NCBI GenBank assembly: GCA_949825025.1
Contig: OX463779.1
Location: forward strand, 42,044,249 to 42,108,248
Direction: 5' to 3'
From: Siphlonurus alternatus
Taxonomy: Eukaryota; Arthropoda; Insecta; Ephemeroptera; Siphlonuridae
DNA length: 64,000 bases
The translations under genes were made by a program, and so were the position numbers. This document shows, piece by piece, positions 40,301 to 52,300 of this stretch. The notes below the pieces were generated by a model. That model was not told the origin of the DNA and made no database searches. It worked only from the letters and a program-made list of their open reading frames with translations. Every line of letters begins with the position of its first letter. Position 1 is the first letter of the stretch.

Positions 40301-43300
40301 GATGTATTCTCCTTTCTCCTTGCACGTCACAGTGGTCAGTGGTCACACGTCACACGTATGTACGTCAGACGCATCACGCAACAGCATCACAGCGATTATC
40401 TATGGTCAACGTTACATTCATGATTATTTTTCATTTCTTGTTTCTTGTACATAATGCTGTGAATCTATAATAAGCAAATTTTAAAGCAGACACCTCCGAC
40501 GAAAGCTCTAAAACATCCACAGTAGACGTGAGACAAAAAGTTTCTGGAACGCCCGTCGTCCCGTATACGCTAGCACATGTCATGAAGACGTGACGCTTTT
40601 TTTTTTTATAATCTGCAGAATTTAAGTCGCGAGGATGGCTGGCGAGACTTGGGGGAGTATGCGACAAGACTTGAAGACCCTTAGGGTTCGGATTTTTAAA
40701 AAGCAATCGCTGAGGAACCTTTGCCTTGCCAAAATAGCAGATACGCTGCAGCTTCATTTTTCAGAGAATCGGTTTTCACTTCGCAAACGCTTACGATCTT
40801 GTGAGTATCATATGCAAATGTATAATACATTGATTAGATTAGATTAACGATCTGCGGCAAATGTGGCTAAACCACGGTGGCTCGCAATATAGTGCTCAAC
40901 ACACTCTTAAATCCCCCGTAACTCTCCGCCCCTACCACCTCGGATGGCAGGGAATTCCACTCCCTCACTGTTCGGTTTATGAAGGAGTACTTTCCCACAT
41001 CACTTCCACTACCCCTGAGCTCCAGTTTCCACCGATGATCCCCCCTCCCAATATATCTACCTTTCCTAGTTCTGTCACTAAACTCGCTCCAACCTGCCAT
41101 CTCCCTGTTAACTTTAAACAAATTTCCTAATCGGTTGTATCTTCTCCTATCCTCGAGTGGCTCCCACTCCAAAATCTGAATCTTTTTCGACACGCTTTCA
41201 TAATCCTTCCACACCTTTTTGTCATCTGCAACTAGTCTCCATTTTCTCATTCTACCCATAACTCTTCTAGCAGCCCTCCTCTGGACCTTTTCCAACTCCT
41301 TCTTTCCAATCTGCCTATACGGATCCCACACACTACATGCATACTCCAGTATTGGTCTCACTAAGGTCTTATAGGCCTTGTCTCTGACCAATACAGTCGC
41401 CCCTTTCAGATTTCTCATAACGAACTCCAAATTTCTCCTTCCCTTTGACGTTACATACCTAATATGCTCATTCCAATTCAGCTCTCTCTGAAGAACCACC
41501 CCAAGGTATTTATATTTATCGTCCTCCCTAAGTACCTCTCCTCTCATTAGGTATACTGCTTCTTCTTTTACTCTTTTCCTACTAAAATTAACTACCGAAC
41601 ATTTGCCAACATTAAGACTCATACCATTTTTGTCCACCCACCCACCCACCCACCCACCCACCCACCCACCCACCCATTGTATTATAATTTGTGAATCAAA
41701 TGATATTGTGTGAAATTATTTGAAGACTGAAGTTCTCCGTTGCAAGAAATTGTTACACTATAATATATATGAGACCATCAGCTTCAACATCCCTTGTAAA
41801 AAGGAATTATACTTATTACAAATTAATAAAGTATAATTCCTATGCTTAATTCGTATAATTTAGTATAATTTCTGAATGATTAATATTCTAAATTACAGAT
41901 TAATTATACTAGTTTTTATTTTATTATACTAAATTATACGAATTAAGCATATGAATTATACTTTATTAATTTGTAATAAGTATAATTCCTTTTTACAAGG
42001 GATGGCACTGCCTCTTTGCAATTTTCGATAAAGCCTAGTTTATGCTGGCCGGTTAGTGACGGCTTATATATAACGACGGCAACAGCCGCCAGGTAAAAAT
42101 TGGCATTTATGCTGCTCTGTACAATTTATTGCATCTGCGCATGCGCCAGGCAGGTAGGCAGGAGGCTGACGGCGGAAACCGCCGTCAAAAATTAAAAGTT
42201 GGTCAACTCTCCCGGCCACCTTTCAGGCAGCCGGCGGAACACGGCGGACAAGATAAACACCCCCGCTCAATGCAGTATATTGAACATTGACTCCGCCGTG
42301 ACGCCGTCTGGTCACTTCCCGGCCAGCATAAACCAGCCTTAAAGGGACATGGAACAATGCCGATAAATATGCTCGAGGAGTTTCTCTTACATAAATATAT
42401 TAATGCTAAAAATGAGTACATTACAATTTTTTGATAACCCCCCAAATGTACATAAATTAAATAAAGTATATGAGTGCCTAGCACGTAAAATTGGCAGCAT
42501 CGCACCTAGTCAAGTTGGGGGGATGGGGAGGAGAGTTGGAGGAAAGAGGAAGGGAAACCGGAATTAGGCGGGAATAACCGAAGATGACCGAAGTCTTTCT
42601 CATAGGCTGCATGCTTTCCCCTCCGTTCTCCCTTTTCCCCACTACCTTACTCGAGCGAGTGAGGGGCGGAAGGAGAGGCAGGCAGCTATGTTGCATTTTG
42701 AGATTGCTGACGTCAGCAATCCTCCGTGTAGTTACTGACTGGGCGTTTACCCTGAGGCCCTCGCCACCGTGCGGCATGTATTCATACTCAGTTAGTGGGT
42801 AACTTTTAAGTACAGTAAAAAATACTTATTTTTATGGTCCCCTGTCCCTTTAAGAGCTATTTTCCTTATCACAACACTTGAAAGTACTCTTTATCAGAAA
42901 GTGCAAAGAGCTGCATATGGTTTTGATTGTTTTGAAGCTGTCGTCTCATACATGCATATAAGCAATCAATTATGTATTATTGAGCATTTAAATAATTTAA
43001 GCCTAATTATTTTAAGCAATAAAAATTATTGTTTTATCCAGTAATGTAGAGTATGTGTCTAAATTTTTCCCTCAACTTTTTGTTCAATGATGTTTGTGTT
43101 TTGTTGCAGCTGCCACCGAGGAGGCTCACCAAGACCCATTCAAAGATCTGCGTGAGTAATGTTTATAGACTAAACAAATCAAGTTACCACCTTTCTTTTT
43201 TGTTTGTTTTGCTAACAATGTTTGTTTTTCCCTTTCAGCTGCAGTCTTGATGGCGTCTCTGCAACAGACTCTTCTGAAAAGGCTTATGTACATCAACCCT

Positions 43301-46300
43301 CGTGTGCTGTTTTGCTTGGTCGGTGAAAACACAGATAGACTCAACATTGACTTAAGTTGTGGATCGAGGAATTCATATATATGGTCTAAAGAAGAGGCTG
43401 CATCTCTACTGATGCACATTAGAGACAAAGGACATGTAAGAATATTAATGGTTCTTGTGCAGTTCAACAATGGTCCTTTGTTATCAAGGTACAAAATTTC
43501 CTTCTGACTTGTCACAGCTCTCTATGCATTTTTGCTCTATTAACGATGCACGTTTGATTGGTGAGTGGGCAGGCATCGTTGAGAGTGCGAACATTCTTAA
43601 ACAACTGTGATAAGTTAGAAGTAGGGAATTTAAAGTACTAGTAAACCCGGATTAACATGCATTTTTCTTTAATTGACAGTCTATAGCACGGCCCAATTTT
43701 AGGTTTAAAACATGTGTCACACTTCATTAGTAATTTTAATTATTATTTAAAAGTACGAAAATCTGACGACATCTGGCCACAAGGCTCCTCTAGCTTGAAT
43801 ATGATGTGTGAGACCCAATGCAATATATCAGTTTCTTTTGACCGAGGGGTGTCAGCGTGGTCACGGTTGATCATGTCAACAACACAAAAAGAACACATTG
43901 AGAAGGCAAATACTATTATTTTTCTTAGTTGTAAATTTTTTTTAAGGAGTTGAACAAAAAGGGTAACCCTCCCCGCGGCACGCCATCTATGTGTGCGTCA
44001 TGTGGGAGGAGGGTAGGTTTGTAAGGAGATAATTGTCGCACCCTCGCCCGCCGGGGAGTCGAAGGCAGAAAAAAAAAGTCTTCCGACAATTTCAGTGATT
44101 TTATATCGTCAGATTAAATTATTTTTTCTGATCTTCACAAGCGTCGCAGAAAAATGACACTCCGCAGGTTCATTTATGGAATATAAAATCATTTACTTAA
44201 AAAGTATAAACTCTGTGGCAGCGTAAACAAGTCTTATATTTGCTAGCAAAGTGAGCAAATCGGCGAATGCTGCGACTTTTCTTTCACATTTTGACCCAGC
44301 CGCTTCTCTCTGTGGCCTGTTGTCACAGTGGTTGTCGTCACTGAATAGCCAACGTTACAAGCTGTTGATATGGGCACTTTAGGGTGAATGTTGTTTTTTT
44401 GTGCCCAGTATTTTTTAACCACCTATGATGCATGATATATATTAAAGACAAGGCCAGGGCTTACTAATCTTTTAAACTTTGTACGACAACAAAGGATCAT
44501 CATTGTTTCATTTTATCTGCTATTGACTGTACCTACTCATTTCACGGGCTGTGACTTTTTTGATCAGTAAGGCCTTGCTGGTTATTCTTGTCTTTTAAAT
44601 ATGACCATCACGACCTAAATGGTTTATTTTCCTTTAATTAAATACAAATTTTATAAGAAAGAAAAATCACTCTTTTTAACACATTCTTAACTTTTATGCT
44701 AAAGCGTTTACATTAAAAAGAAAAAAAGAAGAAATGCTTTTATTTTCTTTATAAAAATTACAGTCCTAACAAGGTCGCAAGCCTTAGCAATAAGTACTGA
44801 TACAGTATACAATTTCATTTACAAAAAAGATGGATTCGCCATGAAGCATTGCTTCATAAGTAAATGCTGTGTGAAATTATTAAAACAAAAAGAAGTGAAA
44901 TGATGTTGAAAATTAATAAATAATATTATATTAAGGGTAAGATAACACAAACAATCGATTGTTGGTAGTCCCATTTGATTAACATGTAAACCTTAGCAAC
45001 CTCATAATAATTCTGTAATTTTTTTAGAGACAGTTCTTGGCACCAAAAAAATATGGAAAAAATTTCAAAAATATCGGACGATCCAATTTTTTAAAATTAA
45101 TTTCTTAGTTTAGGTCTCCATGGGAAAGCCAATTGTTTTGAAATTTTTTCCACATTTTTTTGGTGCTAAAAACTGTCTCTAAAAAAAAATTCAGAATTAT
45201 TATGAGGTTGCCAAGGTTTACATGTTAATCAAATGGGACTACAACAATCAATTGTTCGTGTTACCTTACCCTTAATAAAGTAAAAAACTTTTAACTTCAT
45301 ATTCTCCAGAGATGTCTGTTGTCTCATGGCCAGCTCCTAGTTTAAAGTTTTGTTGGAAGTTTCCCGACAAAACAGAGCCATCATAGTTATGGTGCTTATC
45401 TTGCATACTGTAAAAAAAAATTAATTCCTTGCAGAGCACGTATATTAGGTCGGCATCCATCCCCATAATCATAGCCATGGTTGCTGCAGCTAGGCCATGA
45501 GTTTGCTAATAGATTTGAAAGATTGTCCAGCCTTGTTCTCTTAAAGGGGTACCAAAGTGAATACTTTTTTTACATGTTCGGGCAGCTACGAATTATTCTA
45601 ATATCCCTGTGGCTCAATATTTACGTACGATGCCCAGTTATTTTACAATTAATTATTTAGTTTGAAAAGTGAGTTTGAAAACCGTTGGTTGATTCAAGCA
45701 TGCCCGCGGCCGCAGCGGCCGGTGATACGACAAGAAGGGGGCGGGAGGAGGTTCCCCCGATTCGCGGGAGATTCTCGTCGTATCAGCGGCTGCTGCTGGA
45801 GCGCACCGACTTGAATCAACCAACGGTTATCAAACTCACTTTTTAAACTAAATAATTAATTGTAAAATAACTAGGCATTGTACGAAAATATTGAGCCACA
45901 GGGATATCAGAATAATTCGTAGCTGCCCGAACATGTAAAAAAAGTATTTACTTTGGTACCCCTTTAAAGCTTTCACCATCTGAAAGTTTTGAACTTGGCC
46001 ATATGTTACAAAGGACCAAATCATCTCATTATCTCTGGCACACCAGAAACTGGAAAATTAATTTCATTTTGATATTCCTTTATTACTGTATTGTCATCTA
46101 CTTGCCCAATCTTCTTGTTAATTTATTTACTGCCCCCTGCTCCCCCTTTTTAGGCTAATTTTTGTTAATTTTCTCCACCTGAAAGAGAATTAGGGCCCAT
46201 TCTTATGAAATGTATGTAATAATTATTTTTAATTGCATATTATTATTATTTAAAATGCATTATATTTATATAAAATGAAAATTTAAAAATAAATTTCCTT

Positions 46301-49300
46301 TGTTGTATTATATTTTTAAAACGCAATGTTTTACCTTCTTGTTACAGAACATATCTTCTCTTTCCATTTCTCTTGACTGGGGAGTTTCTGTGACCTTCGA
46401 CCTGCTGCAAAGCATGCTGGGAAGTCTTACCAAACTGACCTCGCTCAACCTCAAGCTAAGGAACCTCGAACTCAACTCCGGTGATTCCATCCTGGCCGTT
46501 ATTGGATCCAGCTGTCCTGGCCTCAGGTAAAAGAGAGTTTTTAAGAAAATTGAAAAAAGATGTTCATTGAAAAATTGAAATATAAAAATGCAACTGAGAG
46601 CACAAAAATACCTATCAAAATACAGTACAGGTCTATCTCCTTTTTTCTGTATTTCCTCTTCTAGTACGGAATTATAATTAGCGTAAGTGCAAGCATGAGA
46701 TTAGTTGGCTTCGGCCAATCAGCACTTTAAATGGAGTGAGCTTTTTCTGCATAAAAGTAGGAGCTTGCAGCACATTTAGTCAGTCTGCCTTCGAGTCACT
46801 ACACAGACTGGCCTCTCAATCCACACCCTGCTGATGAAACCCAGTAAGGTCCAAACATCTGTCCAGGGTTAGAGAGCGGTCCTTCTTATTTATAATAACT
46901 TATATTCCCTTAACTTTCATAACTTTTCTTCCTTATAAATGTCGCCTTAGCTGAAATAGCGTGTGGGTAAGTTAATTTCATTCATAAGAGCAAAAAAAAA
47001 AAAAAAAAAAAATGTCACCATATATTTTACCAAAGACCATTAGAGACATCTATGTCTCACGGCCAAAAATTTAACCACCATGAATTGGAAATAACCTAAA
47101 CACGAAACTAAAAAATGTATGCTAAAAAAATGTTAATATACTTTATATTTTTTGTCTTACCATTGTTTTATCCTATATTATTGAAGTACAATTTTTTATA
47201 CCTTGTCTACCATGTGTAGGGTGACCAGACGTACCGTTTTGACCGGTACAGTACCGTTTTAGAGTACCATGTCCCGGTGTCCCCAAAGAGGCTCTCGGGA
47301 CGCCTAAATGTACCGCTTTCGGACAAAATTTAAAAAAGGGACATTTTTTAAAAATTTTATCATTAAAAAAATAAAAAATTCATAGGAATGTGGTTGTGAA
47401 TATTTACGAAAATGTATGGACGCAAATGATTTTGCAACTCCATGCCCCTTTTTCTCGATCGCATTCACAAAACAGCATATTTCTTCCAAAATTGCGGAAT
47501 ATATTTTGTATGTACTTAGTATGCATATATAATACTACGTGAAATGAAATCACTACTTTTCGATTAAATTTTGAATAAAAAACAAGTAAAAAACTTTACA
47601 GAAAAATATCATCTCTTGATATTGATGATATTCACTTGATGGAAATTTCCAATAAAATATAAAAAATCATTCTTATGCATTGTGTCGTGGCTTAGACAAA
47701 AATTTCTATACCACTCTTTTTTTTTTTTTTTTTTTTTCTTCACAATAATCGTGCATGGATATTACGTAAATAAATGGAAAATAATATGAGGGAAAAACGC
47801 CACAAATATTATTCATACAATCAAGTAATTTTAGCTGTTATTAAGTCCAATTTGAATGCTATAAATTAATTCAATTTATATAACTTCTTCAGCTATTTCA
47901 CTCTAACAAGAGTTCACACTATTTGCAAAATGAACAGTTCGATTAAAAGATTTAAAAGAAATTCAAATTAATTTCTTGCTTTATACTCAATTTTTTTTTT
48001 TTTTTTTTTGTATAATTTATCTCGTGACATTATATTAAGTTTTATTTATTTATAAACAAATATATAATGCATTATTTAAGTAACACGTCGCACGTACATT
48101 TATAGAAATATTGTGGATGGAGACGGAACATTTGATAACGAAATAAAAAAAAAAAAAATCAATTTAAAATACTGTATATTTTTTTCTTGGAAAAGTATTT
48201 TTCGAAGTTATGCTTTTTGAGTATTTCTTTTATTGCTTTTGTTTCTTTTTATTTACATGAAATTACATGCAACTTTACAACATAATAGGATCGTGGCCAG
48301 GCCAAGAAAAAAGGTTAATTTTAGGAAATCAGCTCACTGGCACAGTTTCCTTGCATGGTGACTATAGTAAATATTTTTTTCTAATTCTATGAAAAGTATA
48401 ATTATATATAAAAAAAAATGCAATTATTTATATTATTTAAAGTAGAGTGAGCGATTGCATTATTTATTATTTTATTTCCTTAAAATATTTTAACCTGTCC
48501 TGCATTAGTGTGAGAAATGAAAACCAAAAAAATTTCATCTCAAATAGCTTCATCGAAAAAAAAAAAAAAAAAAATACCAAAGTTTGTTTTCCTAAACCCT
48601 TAAACATGCAGCCTTATGGAACAGAAAGCGTTTTACTTAAACTTCGTCTGAACTATGGTACCAATTAAAAAATACTTACGTAATAATTGCTATAATCTAT
48701 GACGAAAATTCTTTAATGGATTTACCAATAAAATAATTTTTTTCGGAAAAAACGGCTTCATAAAAAGAAAACAATTCATTTGAAAATCTATTAAGAAAAA
48801 AAAAAGTAAAAAAGGGGGCGTGGCACCCAAAAAAATCGCGCCTCCGGCGGGGGTTTTGGCCCTTCAGGCCTCTATCTTGGGGCCATGTACCGTTTTGAAC
48901 ATCAAGATATCTGGTCACCCTAACCATGTGTATGATAAATATAACTCAGGATAACATTGGATCAATTAGAGATAATTTGCAGAAATTGGCACAACAATTT
49001 AACAATAATAATATTTTTTTGACTTTGCAGAAACCTGACTTTTACCGACAACGTGACTGACGAAGGCCTTCCTTTCCTGTACGACAGTAACCTTCCTCAT
49101 GGACCAAACGGTGAGGAGTACGGCAAGTGTAAGATGCTGACACACTTGGATGTCGAATGCTGCAAGACGGGGACTATGATAAACAATGAATATGTGGAAG
49201 CTTCCAAGGTGACGATTGACGGGCTGGTGGCTCTTCTCTCCAACCTGCCTGAACTTGTGTACTTGAAGCATAAAAATATCTATTTGGCAATAGCAAAGTT

Positions 49301-52300
49301 TGCTGAAAACAACGAAAAACAGTTAAAGCTGCAGCATTTACAATTACCCCAACATACAGTGGAAAGAGAACTATTGGTGGGAGATACCTTGGCAAGTGTA
49401 ATCTCCAAAGTACCAGACACTAGAAAACTGGACATTACTTCCCAAGAACTCAAAAATGTTGACGAGTTCCTCAAGTTAGAACATATCAATGATCTTAGTA
49501 TTATTGTGCGTAATCCAGGTTCAACACAAGTAGTAATGTCACTAATTACAAACTTAAGTCAACAGTTGACTAAGCTTCATTTAGTCATCTATGGCACAGA
49601 AGTTGACATAAGTATTATTGGATTCCACTGTCGTCAATTAACAGAATTCATTTGGTGTGCAAGATGCACAACAGAGTCCGCATATAAACTACTTCCATCC
49701 ATTCACTTCAACAAGCTACGGAAAGTAGTTCTTAATTCAGTAGAGAGAGTTGTTCCATTTGTTAACGATGCTATAAAATGTATTCTTGCTTCTCCTTGCC
49801 TTGAATCATACGAATCTCTTAACTACATAGTACCTGACAGTACTTTGAGTTGGCTCATAGAAGAAGCAAGGGCTCACGGAGTTGTCTTCTCCAATCTCTA
49901 TGAATTTACCTTAAATCATTTCATTTCATCACTTCGAGCAAAACAAATTTTGTGTGTTGCACCAAAACTGAAAATTTTCAAAATTCCTCATCGCGCAACC
50001 AATGAAAATGTTCAGCAGTTCATGACACAGCATGGCTTGAAACATTGCCAAATAAAAAATAACATTTTCTGGTAATGTCAGAATTGGATGAGAAGCTCAC
50101 ACTGAAGCTTCACAGTGACTGAAAGGAAGAGTTTCAAGAAAATTGTATAAAAGAAAAATTTTAGCACTGGCAAGTTCCATGCAGGCATCACCAATATAAA
50201 GAGTGACATTTACATTGATATTAAAAAAGACTGGCCACTTGGCAGGTGTGTGAAGTAATCAGCTGATCACCATCAGTCGACTTATCTAACAACACGGTCA
50301 GAGTTCAACTGAGGTTTCTCACAGTTGTCTCCACCACCTCATCTGAGTCCACCTGGCCATGATAATCAATAATAATAATTATAAGTTCAGTATAGTTGAC
50401 TGTATCAAATGAACTGATAACGTTCAATATTTTTATGCTTTTAATATTTTTGTATTGTATGATAATCAGGAGGATTGTAAGTAAGTTATTTAACTTATTA
50501 ATATTTTACAATTAAGGTAAAGCCAGTATCACACTATACAATTTTTCAAATTATATTGCATATGATATTTCCTTCACTCTTCAAGAAAAGCTTCAAATGC
50601 CGTTTTTTGTGTGTGGAAATGACATTTTCTTTTAAGGGAAAGGGAACGCCAGAGTTGCGCCGCGATCGCAGCGCCTCTATATCAATATTCAAATTGTCCC
50701 ACTCTAAAGATACCACGCAAGTCACGGCAGTTTTATATTCAATTTATTTATAAATAATGAGTTAAATTGTAATTATATGGTTGTTTTATTTATAAAACTT
50801 TTTTTTCATTACTATAAAACATTTTTGGAAAGTTTTTACTTTAGGTGAGTGGTTTATGAGCGTTGTTTTGGTTCATTAGTCAGCCTGTTTCATTCGCCAG
50901 TTGTTTAATGGCCGACCAAAAAGGGGTGTGTGAGACGTGCGAGTGTCAAAAATCGTGCAGTTATTATCAATTTACGTCGCTCCCACTCTCATAATTGTCT
51001 TTTTTTTTTGCTGTGAAGGTTTGTCCTAGTGCATTAAGTTTGTTTCTAGTTTTTTTTAAAAATCGGACGATTGGATTATAGAATTTTTCTAATGTCACTG
51101 AAATGCAGCGTATGCTTGTTCAATAAATGGGTTTAGTTTCAATACACGTAACTCGGAAACTAGATCGTATTTGTATTGACAATATTTTAAGAGCTAATGA
51201 ACGACATAGAGGAGAATATTTTAAAATATTTTCGGAGGAACAAATGAGAGTGGAAAATTTAACATTGGTGGCGTTACCTTACCCTTAAGAAAAATTATAT
51301 CAAAATGCAAAATTGTATAAAATTGTAAATTGTACAGACTAAAGCAATTACGGTATTGAAATGAAAGTTTTTGATGTGTGCCTTGTATATAAATTTAGTA
51401 TGAATATAAAACATTACTTTTTTTACTCTCTAGCTATCATGAATTTTATTACTTTTCTTTTCTTCATTTTTAGCACTAAAATTAAATAGCCTAAATGCTA
51501 TAATATACTGTACAGACTCCGGACAGATTAGTTTAATTAAATTATCATTATTTTATGATATTTGAGCAGTATAAATAAGGAGGAGAAAGAAGAAATATTT
51601 AGTTAACTATTTCTCGATCGCACGAGCATTCAGCGCAGTTCATTCAATTTGCATACGTGCATCCATATAATATATTATGGTGGTCGGCAGATTTATATAT
51701 GATTAATATGGTTATAATATTATTCTTGACGATAGGAGTGAATTATATAGCTGCAAAATTTGTAAATTTTTAATTTCTCTTTTAATTTTTCGTATATAAA
51801 ATACAATAAAATTGACCTTGTCTGGTGTGGCGGAAACAGCCCGCATCAGCAAGATAATAAAAACATCGACGTATCGCGCGTGCTAGCTGTTCAATTTATA
51901 AGCGATTATATGCAGCATAATGATATATATTTATATTTATTATATTCATCATTCTCATGGAGCATCGTCTTTTAAACTCAATTAATATACTTCAGCTTAT
52001 TTCACATTTACAAGAAGATATATATAGAGAACAAATTATATTAGTTTACGTGCATAATATATGATATATGGTCCATGGAAGATTATATTATATATACGTA
52101 CAATGACACGTATTTTATATATTACATATATATTTTACTTTTTATATAATTCGGATCTATCTTTTTTTAATTCTCCATAAAATGATAAAAAAAATTATTT
52201 GGAATACAAAAATTTAATATATTATAATAAATAATATTATATTATTGTCAATTTCATTTTTCGTGTTAATACTATTTCTGAATATATTGTTCTTATGTTT

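Noticed and set aside
40431..40757. 108-codon minus-strand frame
   Set aside because: It overlaps exon 1 and the 5' flank of the LRR-like gene in antisense, and its peptide has no recognisable feature; the plus-strand exon has a good donor and joins in frame.
42478..42802. Open frames of 72-99 codons on both strands in a GC-rich stretch
   Set aside because: They lie inside a TTAA-flanked element, overlap in opposite directions and show no domain or splice support.
43126..43515. 129-codon minus-strand frame
   Set aside because: Antisense shadow of exon 3 of the LRR-like gene.
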